NCBI GenBank assembly: GCA_029204225.1
Contig: CM055106.1
Coordinates: 49,238,908-49,302,907 of the forward strand
Direction: 5' to 3'
DNA from: Diphasiastrum complanatum
Taxonomy: Eukaryota; Streptophyta; Lycopodiopsida; Lycopodiales; Lycopodiaceae
Length of the DNA stretch: 64,000 nucleotides
Shown here: one piece after another, positions 44,701 through 53,413 of the stretch
How the letters are laid out: the number at the start of each line of letters is the position of its first letter
Position numbering within the stretch: the stretch's first letter is position 1
Translations under genes and position numbers: made by a program
The notes under the pieces: model-generated
What the model saw: only the letters and a program-made list of their open reading frames with translations
What the model was told of the DNA's origin: nothing
The model's database searches: none

Positions 44701-45657
44701 GTAGGGTATTTTTAGGACCAAAACAGCTTCAAAATATGCATCACGATTAAAAGTTTCAAGGTCACATTGTATAATGAAAAGTAAAATTTTGTAACAAGTT
44801 ACAATTTACAAGATGAGTCATCAAATTCGAAAGGAGATTACATGAGAAGGTCTCAAGTTTGCAAGAAGTCTGGCAAATGCGTTTGAAACAAGCGAGTTTG
44901 CAACTTGATGCCAATGCGTTTGCTGGTAGCTATGGTGTAGATGAAGTTAATGTTGGTTCTTTGTAAATTACTACATTCTCTGAGCTTCGCATGCTGGGAA
45001 AATCTCATCCATTATGCCAAGTTTTTGGTAAAGTCATTTTGTGGTCTGTCTTTAAGTTCACAGTCTTATTAAGTTGGTTACATTTAGAGTCAACAGCATG
45101 GATTTGGGAGCCTTGAAAGACGTATTTTGGATGTGAACCGAAAGAGGGTAAAGGTGGTAAAACCAGGCTCAAAGACCTCCTTTCCCTCAACTGAGATTCG
45201 TGGAGCATATACTCCACCTTTTCATGTAAGTATGATAACTACCTAATGGTGCATTGCTCACTGTATGATAACATAGTATCAGATTTCATTCATCTTTATG
45301 ATTTTTGCAATTATTCCAGAATCCCTGGTATATTCCTTTACATTCCTCCATTTACTGGAGTAAATGGTTGTTATTAAATGTGCTATTGTCCACTCAACAT
45401 TCTGTAATTAATACCATGCAATGAAAGCAGGTACCTGTTTTTATCCTCATGTCTTTACCTGATACTTCTGTAAAAATCCCAAATAGGTGGAGCTTTTCCG
45501 CAACGATCAACACCGAATCAAGATTGTAATTGACAGTGAAACTGAAGTAGACCTAATGGTTCAATCCAGGCATATCCGAGATGTCATTGCTCTGGTGATT
45601 CGGGGATTTTCTCAAAAGTTCAACAGCACCCCATTGAATTTACTGCTGAAGATGTGA
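16407..45657 (+). CDS. AIR9: AIR9, microtubule-associated protein (37 exons)
   Basis: Joining 37 exons gives an uninterrupted 1864-codon frame; Arabidopsis AIR9 has about 1708 residues. Order: Ser/Pro/Arg-rich N terminus (1-433), leucine-rich repeats (434-about 600), linker, eleven A9 repeats (636-1731), conserved C-terminal domain (1732-1864). AIR9 is known to bind microtubules and mark the preprophase band, phragmoplast and cortical division site. The ATG at 16407 is in good context (GATATGG) and opens MEETSLVDSP. An in-frame GTG upstream is not a start. Exon coordinates are in the sub-entries. Every junction keeps frame and matches known AIR9 sequence. Introns 10 and 32 use GC donors and introns 17 and 26 lack in-frame stops. 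The gene spans 29 kb because several introns hold transposon relics. Confidence 0.96.
18108..20175 (+). other. AIR9: AIR9 exons 2-8: leucine-rich repeats
   Basis: Exons 18108-18179, 18425-18490, 18786-18857, 19093-19158, 19594-19656, 19755-19820 and 20076-20175. Sizes are 72, 66, 72, 66, 63, 66 and 100 bp. The first six end at codon boundaries, so each exon carries about one repeat of 21-24 residues: RLDLRGQKVRSL, FVYLRDNKLSSM, VLDLSFNEFKGA, QLYLAGNQITSL, FLSVAQNKLKSL, VLAASKNKISTL, HLRLEENPILDV. The last continues into ILLVGPTLKKFNDR, the usual cap of these repeats. LRRs generally mediate protein contacts; the partner here is unknown. Confidence 0.95.
20293..20394 (+). other. AIR9: AIR9 exon 9: linker
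   Basis: 102 bp, phase 1 at both ends, encoding STEEVKLSQSYPAWTAFCVQ and EGLEFCSPEEAL. It joins the leucine-rich repeats to the first A9 repeat and matches the conserved AIR9 linker in length and in its CxxEGxEFC pattern. Confidence 0.92.
20395..22061 (+). other. AIR9 intron 9, nothing recognisable
   Basis: 1.67 kb, starts gtacaa and ends cttgcag. AT-rich, without transposon domains or credible frames that I could identify. Confidence 0.7.
22062..23667 (+). other. AIR9: AIR9 A9 repeat 1 (exons 10-11)
   Basis: Exons 22062-22294 and 23553-23667. Exon 10 encodes FSKWKDQLPPGYLVTEAYVD and the PSEEDPCRCRF region. Exon 11 encodes YWPKHEDVGYHLKVECTPF and PPIFAISLPV. This is the most divergent A9 repeat and keeps only the second-half signature (EDVGxxLxVxxTP). 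The intron between them starts GAG|gcaagc, a GC donor with otherwise good consensus, and ends gaccag. No GT site restores the conserved frame as well. Confidence 0.9.
23928..24343 (+). other. AIR9: AIR9 A9 repeat 2 (exons 12-13)
   Basis: Exons 23928-24048 and 24171-24343. Encodes CPRVLGIILEGEPVEGN, AKVAWCGGTPG, SWLRKSE, LEDVGANLVFMYTPV and GIKGEPQYAM. The order (EGxxxEGN, CGGTPG, W-R, LEDVG, YTPV, GEP) fits A9 repeat 2 of plant AIR9. The split is phase 2 (Ser codon AG|C); the outer borders are phase 1. Confidence 0.94.
24890..26300 (-). mobile_element. Chromovirus 3' end / LTR relic, minus strand
   Basis: Reading the minus strand, 25540-25515 encodes QYPDFAIEDDVI then a stop, typical of the end of a plant Ty3/gypsy polyprotein just past the chromodomain. 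A purine tract GAGGAGGAAAGGAA follows, then TGTCACATG as a candidate LTR start, extending towards 24900. The same pol end and tract occur a second time at about 26010-25985 because the region is tandemly duplicated. Confidence 0.65.
25356..26300. repeat. 472-bp near-identical tandem duplication
   Basis: Copy 1 (25356-25827) and copy 2 (25828-26300) are nearly identical, differing by scattered substitutions and a one-base indel. Both begin ACGTTGGCCATC and end GGGAGTCAGAGTGC. Each copy spans the chromovirus pol end, purine tract and LTR beginning. High identity implies a recent event inside the AIR9 intron. Confidence 0.95.
26490..27185. mobile_element. GAACCGT-palindrome element, MITE-like
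   Basis: Both ends are packed with GAACCGT/ACGGTTC words that form nested palindromes (GAACCGTACGGTTC-like), next to inverted ATTAATTAATTAATTGATTA blocks at about 26606 and 27050. The unit is flanked by near-identical TATGGTTGCAGT-type sequences (26489-26500 and 27174-27185) that could be target-site duplications. There is no coding capacity. Its centre is a short-unit array. A foldback or MITE-like element is inferred; the family is unknown. Confidence 0.5.
26693..27039. repeat. ATCTGT-based short tandem array
   Basis: About 345 bp made of ATCTGTGAA, ATCTGTATC and ATCTGTCAA words with a 10-15 bp periodicity, plus a short inverted segment (GATTTCAGATGATTTCAGATG at about 26910). It forms the core of the palindrome-flanked element. 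Confidence 0.85.
29636..30515 (+). other. AIR9: AIR9 A9 repeat 3 (exons 14-16)
   Basis: Exons 29636-29771, 30257-30357 and 30468-30515. Encodes VSDVRILGDAVEGNVI, the hallmark RYFGGKEGSSTYEWL, then SSEYLLTDEDVGLRLMF, YTPFNSEGICGDPIS. This is the canonical A9 pattern (GDxxEGN, YFGGxEGxSxxxW, DVGxxLxFxYTP). A third, 48-bp exon splits the tail, unlike most repeats in this gene. Confidence 0.94.
30750..31304 (+). other. AIR9: AIR9 A9 repeat 4 (exons 17-18)
   Basis: Exons 30750-30934 and 31187-31304. Encodes RVNQLRIVGDIREGNKV, FVGGVEGASRVQWFK, then FRIPLGAIGHYLVAKYTPVR and SGEAAFVISD. The 252-bp intron between them starts gtcaga and ends ttgcag, has a length divisible by three and contains no in-frame stop. 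Confidence 0.94.
31305..34459 (+). other. AIR9 intron 18, 3.2 kb
   Basis: From gtaagt to catccag. No AIR9 coding sequence and no recognisable transposon protein. Minus-strand frames of 75-88 codons (33767-33540, 32517-32251) do not match families I know. The length suggests an old insertion. Confidence 0.6.
34460..34880 (+). other. AIR9: AIR9 A9 repeat 5 (exons 19-20)
   Basis: Exons 34460-34590 and 34712-34880. Encodes LPPSLNFLSITGDFLEGETL, YGYIGGHEGGSHYDWY, then ARQQLQHFVTKEAVHKLIS, RCTPVRDDGTVGETRSTMSQ. It is very close to the known AIR9 repeat with YGYIGGHEG. The acceptor is CAGCAG, so exon 19 may start at 34460 or 34463. Confidence 0.94.
35067..35539 (+). other. AIR9: AIR9 A9 repeat 6 (exons 21-22)
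   Basis: Exons 35067-35185 and 35371-35539. Encodes LLRLKILGDAIEGSML, EYCGGEEGYSKLQWF, then TSPDGAQREIKGANDHTYA, CLPVRNDGVKGDI. The usual DVG of the second half is replaced by DIDG and the TP before the R is LP. Confidence 0.93.
36082..36817 (+). other. AIR9: AIR9 A9 repeat 7 (exons 23-25)
   Basis: Exons 36082-36166, 36294-36367 and 36698-36817. Encodes PPMCESLEICGPLVESGRI, YKGGEKGLCRHEWRRK, LELTPEEVGSRIELVFTPV, RKDGFTGISKKVV. The EG after GG has become EKG. It corresponds to the similarly divergent repeat in known AIR9 proteins (SYTGGMKGNCYLEW type). Confidence 0.92.
36999..37412 (+). other. AIR9: AIR9 A9 repeat 8 (exons 26-27)
   Basis: Exons 36999-37176 and 37291-37412. Encodes FIPNCFEDMELVPQTLYFG, GREGESKYTWYR, then VFTPKLEDVGTYLSLKWVPV, RKDGKHGKPLIA. 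The 114-bp intron is also a multiple of three and stop-free in frame, so one plus-strand frame runs through both exons. Confidence 0.93.
37413..40231 (+). other. AIR9 intron 27, 2.8 kb with LINE relic
   Basis: From gttagt to ttttcag. A LINE 3' fragment lies at about 39210-39500. The remainder (37413-39200, 39510-40231) shows no gene. Confidence 0.75.
39210..39500 (+). mobile_element. LINE fragment (zf-RVT region)
   Basis: The plus frame at about 39333-39490 reads ISSHKVRTKIGRYWG, then DKYRLCxHC, then ETTEHFDSRC and LLYQ. This is the CxxC...ETxxHxxxxC zinc-finger region (zf-RVT) at the end of plant non-LTR reverse transcriptases. One stop falls inside the first CxxC. Upstream the frame is decayed, so it is a 5'-truncated, dead copy. 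Confidence 0.75.
40232..40777 (+). other. AIR9: AIR9 A9 repeat 9 (exons 28-29)
   Basis: Exons 40232-40439 and 40704-40777. Encodes PPSVREVTIKEVSSGMFVG, YYGGFEGDSKLCWYRE, IEGATSKTYVACEDDYTCRV, then YTPVRIDGAVGQL. The GxYxGGxEGxSxxxWYR core is intact. The 264-bp intron contains a 25-bp direct duplication and a 12-bp inverted repeat. Confidence 0.93.
40443..40627. repeat. 25-bp direct duplication around a hairpin
   Basis: ATTGCCCACCTTTTATCTACCATTT occurs at 40443-40467 and again at 40603-40627. Between them is the inverted pair ATTTGTGAAATT / AATTTCACAAAT (40564-40575 and 40587-40598). The first copy begins immediately after the exon 28 splice donor. Confidence 0.85.
41169..41764 (+). other. 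AIR9: AIR9 A9 repeat 10 (exons 30-31)
   Basis: Exons 41169-41307 and 41583-41764. Encodes LPRVQKLILSGKAIEGEVL, VIPKGDSQQRVWEKYKK, then RSCSYRVRLEDVGYCMRC and CIVSDVFGRSADPV. It lacks the YxGGxEG core and has the longer VWxKYKKD segment instead, as in other AIR9 proteins. Confidence 0.93.
41765..42952 (+). other. AIR9 intron 31, nothing recognisable
   Basis: 1.2 kb. The motif GAATCCTGAGTAAA(A/T) recurs three times (about 42013, 42058, 42109), each followed by a variant of GACATTCGAAT, forming a degenerate 45-50 bp tandem repeat. No coding sequence. Confidence 0.6.
42953..43730 (+). other. AIR9: AIR9 A9 repeat 11 (exons 32-33)
   Basis: Exons 42953-43108 and 43599-43730. Encodes LPRVDKLEVEGRGYHTNLY, GGKEGKSLIQWFRAMAGSP, then RMYEANVDDVGYRLIAVYTP, REDGIAGNPTSTSTE. 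It is highly conserved with known AIR9. The intron begins CCTG|gcaagt, a GC donor matching the extended GC-AG consensus, and ends ttttttag. Using it gives Gly-Glu-Val-Gly-Arg-Met across the junction, as expected. Confidence 0.94.
44114..45657 (+). other. AIR9: AIR9 exons 34-37: conserved C-terminal domain
   Basis: Exons 44114-44172, 44295-44327 (only 33 bp, ALRDRDRSPVK), 45088-45225 and 45487-45657. Encodes EVAKEVKQKLETGAVKFE, then GSLERRILDVNRKRVKVVKP, TSFPSTEIRGAYTPPFH, and VDLMVQSRHIRDVIALVIRG with a stop TGA at 45655. This AIR9-specific domain is distinct from the A9 repeats. The 3' UTR begins at 45658; no certain polyadenylation signal was picked. Confidence 0.95.
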
Positions 45658-46950
45658 TATGCTGATTATGGGCATCAATGATGGCCACCTGAAAGCGTCT
45701 ATGATGATTAACCATGAAGAAAGTTGTATAATAATACACTAAGGACCAGTTGGCATCTCTAACAGCGATGCCAGACGGAAATGATTAAAAACACATGGGA
45801 AGAGAAGGTCTGATATGTGCATAAAATGAGCTGCTGGAACTAGAAAGACAGGTATAGTGCTTCATTAGTTGCAACGGTTATATGGGCTCTATCTAGTGTT
45901 TCAGTGGGAGGTGGTTGATCTGTTCTACTTCCAAACAGGCCCTATTTGTCGGTGGAAGAGCATTCATAAGTATGTAATCAAATTCTATCTGGTGCTTTGC
46001 TTCAACATCTCTTGTACCTAGTTATGATTCATTCAAAGAAATTTTAGATTGTTTTCAGATATAGGAAAGCGGTTGATGTAGAAAGGGTATATCTACAAAA
46101 ATTATCTTCTCAGAAAGCATCAGCTAACAGATGGGACTTGATACCTACCTACCGAATTTTCTATTATTCTATAAGCATGAGGCCTGTTCCTCGATATGGG
46201 AGGCCTCTGCTGTCAAATATGTGTGAATTGTTGATGTTGAGTCGATAAGTGAGAGTGAAGGCTTGGAGATTTACTTGGAAGCTTTTGATTGTTTCCATAT
46301 TTAACATGGCTGGATCATATGTCTTAATTCCAATACTCGCTACAAAGTACGTGTCCATATGCTTTGCGGGAACGTTCATCAGTATGGGTCTTTTTATTGA
46401 TTGAATGGATAAATGTCCATGAAGATCATGTGGTGCTTGCATGCAATGACAAACCCTCATAGAATACACAAACTTTAACTGGACTCTGAAAGAAGCCGAC
46501 TAAACTAATGGGGTCACTGAACTACTGTAGTTCATAAGGCATCTAAAATAATGTTTCTGTCGATCTTGAAAATACTCGCTCATGTCTCGCATTGTCATAT
46601 CGAGTTTTCTTTGTTGGCACCACACACTTGAAGGTTCTTGAGCATTGTATGTGGTGTAAATGCTGAAGTCTCAGATATACGTCTATTGTTTTTGTTTTGT
46701 GGGACGACATTTCATTTTTTCACAATGTGTGAGAAATACACATCAATGTCTTTTCAGCCCACAATCAGTCTTGCTCAGTGAGGTGAATAGCTCTCAGAGT
46801 TATCCATCAAATGCATGAAGACCATGCCTGGTGTAATAATGCAACAGATTTTGTGCACTGGATTTTATGGAGTCTTTCTTGGAGCAATTCAATAAATTGA
46901 TGGTTAGCAAGCATATGCTAGAATGATTGCTAGGGATGGCACATGATTCT
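45658..46950. other. AIR9 3' UTR and flank, no gene
   Basis: Contains the AIR9 3' untranslated region of unknown length. No credible open frame on either strand. Confidence 0.6.
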
Positions 46951-46952
46951 GT

Positions 46953-47450
46953 TTGCTTATTGGTGTTTCCATTACTGAAAAATGGATGTAATAAGAATTT
47001 AAATTTCCCTGTGGAACTTTGGAAGTAAATTTTGAAAATGAAGGTAGTCAACTGTTGGAGGGAAAATAGTATGCCCCCATTCCAAGTACTTAACTATTAA
47101 AAGTTGGGCCTTCGGCGAGTCCTGAATATAAATGCCAATAAAAAGGCTTTAGGCTTGTACATGAATAAAAAGGCCACGTGGCTAACAAAAGAACGAAACA
47201 GCTCTTTGTGTGTAACAAAAAGTTTGTCAAGGTGAGCAAAACAACTTCATATGATTGGCTTTGCTCATTGGTGCTTTCATTGGTGAAAAATGAATATATA
47301 TAAGACATTTAAATTTTGAAGTTTATAAGAGAGTTAGGATTTTGGAGGATTAATAGTGCGGACCCACTCCAAGTACTTAACTTTTAAGCCTTTGCTTGTA
47401 CTAAATATAAATGCCAATAATAAGCTTTAGGCCAATACTTATATCAATGA
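46953..47450 (-). repeat. Imperfect tandem duplication, LTR-like
   Basis: Segments 46953-47160 and about 47261-47450 share ordered blocks (CATTGGTG-TTTCATT-TGAAAAATG, TTTAAATTT, CCAAGTACTTAACT, TATAAATGCCAATAA, GCTTTAGGC) at an offset of about 305 bp. They lie directly downstream, on the minus strand, of chromovirus integrase remnants. A partly duplicated LTR is the likely origin. Confidence 0.6.
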
Positions 47451-47499
47451 AAAGAGCTCTTGACAACAAACTAAAGAAGGAGATCTGTGCACAATAAAA

Positions 47500-48600
47500 G
47501 TATTGCAAGGTGAGTAATATGAGATTAGTCCACAAGTCTTTCTCAAAAAACGTTGATTCCAGCGCCTGCATGGAGAAAAACAGTAGTAAGAGCAATAGTA
47601 TTAACATCAATTACAATAGTAGCAAAAGTATCCAAGGATTGAAACGTAACAAGAGTGCTTGCAAGCTTGATCAGCAAGCCTTATGTATGATAGAAAACAT
47701 CAATAGGCTCCAAGTAGCCTCTGCAACAGGCCTACCATTCCACTGAACAAAGAATTGACTCTAATGTTGATGTCCACTAGATTGCAATCTGATTTGCAAA
47801 GTAGTTGCCATAAAAAAGGAGCTTTGGATGAGCATGAAAAGTAGCATAGCGAGGAGCATCTTTTTTAATAGCACCACGTAGCAAGCTCACATAAATGATG
47901 TCATAGACACATGTATTAGGAGTAAGCCAAAGTAAGACATGTAATATGGGCTCAAGTGCTAAAGGATTTGATGAGGGCCATTATACTATAGTGTAGATTT
48001 CTCAATAGAGACGTCACTCTAAACAAAATGATGTAGAGCAAAACTAAGCTTGAGATACAGTCACCCTCATGAAACTTCACATGGCGGTAATGTCTGTCAA
48101 CGACAATCTTATACAGTTATTGTATGTATCGTAATTGCATATTAGTGTGAACAATATGTTGCTCATGTGATTGGATAATAAATAAGCTATAGTAATTGGT
48201 GAATAATTGGAAAGCAATGGAATATTAGGTAAAGCTAGAGAATTACTGAGCAAGTAGGAAATGAAAAACACTTGTGCTAGAATTGACAAAATTTGTTATA
48301 ACTATGTTCTCTTGAACCAATTTTGACTTGTTTGAGGAACATAATGTCGCAAATAGTCCTCCAAAACATGGTTAATGACCTTTGATTGACCATCAACAAA
48401 TGAATGATATGCATCACATGTATACTATCAAGTACAATCATAACAATGATGGCCAAGGATAAGTCTATGGGAATATTAGTACATTGGTGATGAGGGATGG
48501 ATAATTGTTGGAGGAGATCAGAAAGCTTGGCACGAGAACATCTATTGTGAGCATTGAAGATACATTGATGGAGCAGAGTATGAAGCTCATATTTCATAGA
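47500..48600 (-). mobile_element. Chromovirus integrase-chromodomain relic
   Basis: Minus strand, in several broken frames. 48597-48440 reads LLQQLSIPHHQCTNIPIDLS, equivalent to the GLLQPLPIPxxxWxxIxMD integrase linker. About 48405-48300 reads VDGQSKVINHVLEDYLRHYV and then SYNKF, equivalent to TDGQTERVNxxLExYLR and EFAYN. About 47755-47700 reads QFFVQWNGRPVAEATW, a chromodomain. The catalytic Asp segment is degraded. The same chromodomain type occurs at 62800-62900. Confidence 0.85.
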
Positions 48601-48699
48601 AGAGCAATGAAAATGGTCTTTAAGATGACTATAGGACTTCTGAAATTAAAGTGGCCCTCAACAAGAAATAAGGAAGCATATTAGAGAAGCTTAGGATGT

Positions 48700-50340
48700 A
48701 TTTCAAAAGCATTGGAAATACAAATGGACATAATGAAATAAGTGGTTGACAACAAAATAAATTGATGATGGTTTGAAGAAGGAAGCAGCTAGGAAGCACA
48801 AACATTACAAAAGTTAGGCAACATGTAGTTGATCGAATTAGATTTAAGAAGCAATGACAAGATTATATACATATAAGAGCTTGAAGGTGAGGCAACTTAT
48901 CAAGAATAAAATTTGAATGATCGACTCTATGATGGTAATCAAAATGATAGGAGTGAAAAAAATTGTACCAAACGATAGTGTTTATCACTAAGATCCTTTT
49001 GGGTGTACAAGAGAGGAAAAGGTAAATGTAGTGGTGAAAAGCTCACCTAAAGACCATCCATAGTCAAAAAAATTATGAGATTTCGGGGAATTCGAGAGAA
49101 TTTCATATGAAATTTGAATTTTTTTGGAAGGAACTATAAAAAATTCAGATATAATTTGAGACATTCGAGCGACTTTGAAATTTTTTTGATAGAAATCTGA
49201 CAGAAAGGCTGTCTATATTAAAAAGCCAAAATTGAGAAATACAAAATGAAAATTGAAATGAGTCATTTCTTGTTATCTAACAAGTGGTACTTTTTCTCTC
49301 TCAAACCACCTGTTTGGGTTTCCAGTAAATTCTCTTGCAAATCAGATAATTGTAAAGGTTCGTTAGCAAATTTTCCACGACTTTGCATGGACCCATCCAG
49401 GATCTATGCACACTTTGCTTTGCCTGAAAATTCAGGATATATACTGTCATACATTAACGCACATTCTCCTTCTTTCAATGTGACTACTTTGAGAGGATCG
49501 CTGAATACTTCATTCCTTTTGGCCTGAATGCAATGTGTTTCAATCAATTCCTCCTTGACAATGCTTAATTTACTCAAGGTGAAGTTGATGACTTTCGTCT
49601 TTAGAGAGACGCTCCTTTGTTTGTGTGAGATAAGTAGACTTTTCAAATTCAATTGGCAGTATTGGATACATACATGCCATAAACCAAATAATAATAATAA
49701 TATCCCTACTTTTATTAAAAATGATGAAAAATCCATGACCATACAAAAAAATTAAAGTATTTAAAATAATACGGTAGAACCAAAAAAATGAAGTAAGCTA
49801 CCCAATTACCCAATAGATAAGTAAAAATTTAAAATCTTGAGATAATTACTCAAAACTAACTAAAATAGATCGAGTACTAGTACTAGGTAATGCATGATTG
49901 TGATTTTCTCAGTATCTCAATTAATTGGTCCACAGAATGTTGCATGCTCTCACTCTCTCTCTCTCAACCAGCGGAAGTGATGGAGGTGGATCGGATGCTA
50001 CCAACTTCCTTCTAGTCTCTCAGCCAACGGAACACGTCTTGATGACCATCGCTCTGCATTGATTCCTAATCCCCATTGATGTTTAGAGAGAACCCTTCTT
50101 GCCTTCACTGGACCTGCACTTTATCTCTTCTTCTTAAGGCTGCTACAAGCAGACACGTTGGAAGCAGGAAGGCAGCAAAGGACTCATTTTCCAATGCAGG
50201 GAGAGGCTGCCACATTCTTCAGCCTTTATAGATTTCCATGAAGCTATTTATCAAAAACGTCTTGTAGAAGTTATTAGCTCTCTTGTAGAAAGGCTTTTCT
50301 GTCTGGAGGAAACTACCATGGCCAGGAACAAGAAGGGGGA
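48700..50340. other. No gene seen
   Basis: AT-rich DNA, possibly decayed upstream pol of the chromovirus relic, but no reverse transcriptase motif could be read. A short CT run lies near 49945-49965. Confidence 0.45.
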
Positions 50341-50372
50341 GCTCCCCCCCCCTTCCTGCTCGCATGCAGATT

Positions 50373-50716
50373 TGTAGGCAGCACCTTCCTTTGCTCCTCA
50401 GTCATCTTTTTTTTATTCCATTGCTTCAGCCTCAACCTCATCTACACCTCCAGCTATGCTTGCTCCAGTGCCTCGCTCTGATTTGCCTCATGCCATCCCT
50501 ATCTCTCGTTCTATGCTTGTTGCAGATCGTATCTCGCCCTCAAATCCGCCTATTCTTCACAGTAGTGAAGCTACTACAGCTCTCTCTTTGACTCTATCAA
50601 CCCCAGAAGCATATTTACCTCCAGTTGCCTTAGTCCCTCTTCTTCATGAAGATAACTCATTATATTGCAATACTTTAGGTATCATAGGAAACAACTTGAT
50701 TCTCATAAATCTATGA
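50373..50716 (+). other. Pro/Ser-rich open frame, unrecognised
   Basis: The frame containing 50456-50716 is open and rich in Pro, Ser, Ala and Leu (SASTSSTPPAMLAPVPRSDL, STPEAYLPPVALVPL). Its composition is more protein-like than neighbouring DNA and could be a fragment of a retrotransposon linker or a host exon. No family assigned. Confidence 0.25.
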
Positions 50717-50719
50717 TTC

Positions 50720-51640
50720 TAGCTTGTGCAATTACAACTTCAATTCGTCTATTGCATGTAGGTCGTGGTAGATCTATTCAAGGTCCTCAAATGCACATTT
50801 TCAACAAATATTGAGTTGGTCATTACAGCATAGACCAAGTTGAGAGGTTAACTCAAGATTAAAAAGGAATATATGAGTAAGCCGCCATGAACATAACAGG
50901 GCTAAGTTGATGCCCTTGGACTCAAGATCAAGATATTGGAAAAAAGAGGCCACAAATGAAGACTAGTTGGAATCTTGAGTCAAGACTAACTTGAATGAAC
51001 CATCACAGAGGATATTGAGTCCTCAAGGTATCTCAAGATGAAGATTTTTTTTGTATGCTCTTCTTGCGCATCCTGCGATGGAAGACACCAAGTTGTCAAG
51101 GTGACCAAAGTTCAAGCTTGATCAAGATCTTGAATGGCCCTTGTGTGATTAAAACTTTGCAAGTGTCAACTTTTAAAAGATCACCAATGCAAATCTTGCC
51201 TGTCTCACAAGATACAAGTAAATTTGTAGAGCTCCACATCAAGATTGCTCTAAAGCTACATGATTTGTTTGTGATAGAATTCAAGGCTACAGTTATTTCT
51301 CTCTCCTAGACTGATTGCATCCTACCAATTGACCATAGAAAATGTTTACATTCATCTACAATATTTTCAATGGTTGCCAACAACATTTCAAATTCCAGCA
51401 CACTACACAAGGCGGCCTTTTTTAACAACTTTCAACAATCAGCATACTTGTACAAAGCCATTTACTTGAAGCATCATCCAAATGTACGGGAAGGCATCAA
51501 ATTCCAAACCTCATTACGCAATACTTTACCAATAACTTTGACAAATTTATAAGCATGTCGTAGGGATCGTTGCATTATAAGTGATATGCAAAAAACCATT
51601 TAGCTTTTTTCTCAAACACATTTTGCTGGGCATTCATTAA
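50720..51640. other. No gene seen
   Basis: Recurring CTCAAGAT/ATCAAGAT words but no definable repeat unit or protein. Confidence 0.4.
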
Positions 51641-51641
51641 G

Positions 51642-51990
51642 ATGGAGGATATGAGCACTGCAGTCTCTGATGTCCTGACTGGGATTGTTCATAACAACCA
51701 TCATTGATTTATAAAGAACTTTCCTATCTTTTATTAGTAGGATCTCAAGGAAGGGGGCTGGAATGGAGGATATGAGCACTGACCAGTCTATCATGTCCTG
51801 ACCAATACTGGACGGGCGAGAGTCACAATTTTATATAACCACCAGATTTAGTTATAAAGAGATTTTCCATTTTTTTATAAGAACTAGGATGTCGAGGGGG
51901 CTGAGCTCATCATGTCCTGGGCGAGTATCACAATTTTTTTATTACAACCAGATCTAATTTTTTAAAAAAATTCCTATTTTTAATAACCAG
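51642..51990. repeat. Three degenerate tandem units, about 120-140 bp
   Basis: Units begin near 51642, 51763 and 51906. Shared blocks are ATGGAGGATATGAGCACTG (units 1 and 2), CATGTCCTG/GATGTCCTG, GGGCGAG-ATCACAATTTT, ACAACCA or ACCACCAGAT, TTATAAAGA and AAGGGGGCTG / GAGGGGGCTG. They lie in the AIR9-APC2 intergenic region. Confidence 0.75.
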
Positions 51991-53290
51991 CCCATAGTAC
52001 GTGTATATGTATTATTTAATGCTCATAAATCCATATGATAGTAACCAATCAAAAAGGAAAAAATCACCCATAACTACCTGATTCATCAACCAACTAGGAA
52101 AACTATTCTGCTACCTGCAATTAAAGTGCAGTTTGAATCTGTGCAACAACGAGAGCTATTTTCTAGCTGGACTAGAGAGATTGTTTATAGTTAAAATATA
52201 TATATTAAAGTTCACATTAGTAATTAGCAAAAAGAATTTCAAAACAATGACTGCTCTTGATTTTTCTTTTTTCTCTTGACTGACATTGGATTTATGAGAA
52301 TATAAATAAGAACTGAAAAGCTAACAATAAATGAAAAAACAGTTAGGACTTGCTTTGAATAAAGTGTAATAACAAATAAAACAAACATCCATCTTTTTAA
52401 CTCTACGTGGCAATTGAAAGTAATTTTGCAATAACATTCACGAGGGAGAGTGACAATTTCCAAGTGAATGAGTTGTCAGTTATTTTTTTATAAGAATTGT
52501 ACATTGGAAAGGCAAAAAAAATTCCGCATTCAACAACAAGACGTGAGAGGCAATTTTTGTCACATTCTTCTAGTTGCTAACCTAATTAGATGAACCTTTT
52601 CATCCCTTAAAGATCAAATTGATAACATGGAATGGTATGATCCTCAAGGTAAGTGCATAAAAAGGTAGATCATATCGTTTACGGAAAACAAAAATAAAAA
52701 GCTCTCCATTACAAGACTATTCCAAATTAGCGAGTTTAAGCAGATAGCTAAATTTTGATTTCAATCTAGAAAGGAAAGTTCCTAGTGAGCTTTTTACCTT
52801 TAAACAAAACTATATGGCATTTGTGCATGAGATGAATTTTCATATGACGTTCTCTGAATTTCAAATACCGCATTACTTGTTACAAAAGTGAACATGCATT
52901 TTCCAGTTAAAACAGGACCCCCTCACTACATTATGCAGTGTCTGCACGATTGACATATATCCAAATACGCATAATTATACATAAATCTCTCCAAGCAGCC
53001 AATAAGATCGCAATTCTCCCGAAGGCCATTCACGCAAAAGCAGTGTTGCTCATTGAAGGCGTGTCCATGAACCATCCTTGCTGAACCTCTGAATCATGTC
53101 CGTCATTTTTTCAAATATATGTCTTAATTCTTTGGTTCATGGAAAAAATCCAAACTCATCAAAGTAGCTGAAAGGGTCAAGATGAAAACTGTAAATTTAA
53201 TAAAAAAGAGCAAAACATGTTTGTAGCTTCTATATTATGGACTATCATTGATTGACAAGCTAAGCAGCTTTTACCTCCTTGTTAGCTGAT
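51990..53290. other. APC2 3' flank, no gene
   Basis: AT-rich. The first few hundred bases below 53291 are presumably APC2 3' UTR (minus strand). No other coding sequence seen. Confidence 0.5.
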
Positions 53291-53413
53291 TTACTGTTGT
53301 TTCCTTCGATAAACTCCATCTTTTATTTCCAGCTTCTCTTCTCCTACAAGGCGAGCTAAGAAGACTTGGAGTTGTTGCAGCGTTTTATCATATGGGGGAT
53401 CAGAGACGAACAT
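53291..53413 (-). other. APC2: APC2 last exon, WHB domain end
   Basis: Begins after ttatag and encodes MFVSDPPYDKTLQQLQVF, LARLVGEEKLEIKDGVY, then a short basic tail RRKQQ and TAA. The conserved family ends near YLLKK or YxxR, so the tail length is normal. This is the ANAPC2 winged-helix domain that contacts the ubiquitin-loaded E2. Confidence 0.93.

Noticed and set aside
47401-47610. Leu-rich 69-codon minus frame as a signal-peptide protein
   Set aside because: It lies in LTR-like DNA next to the chromodomain relic and reflects AT-rich composition.
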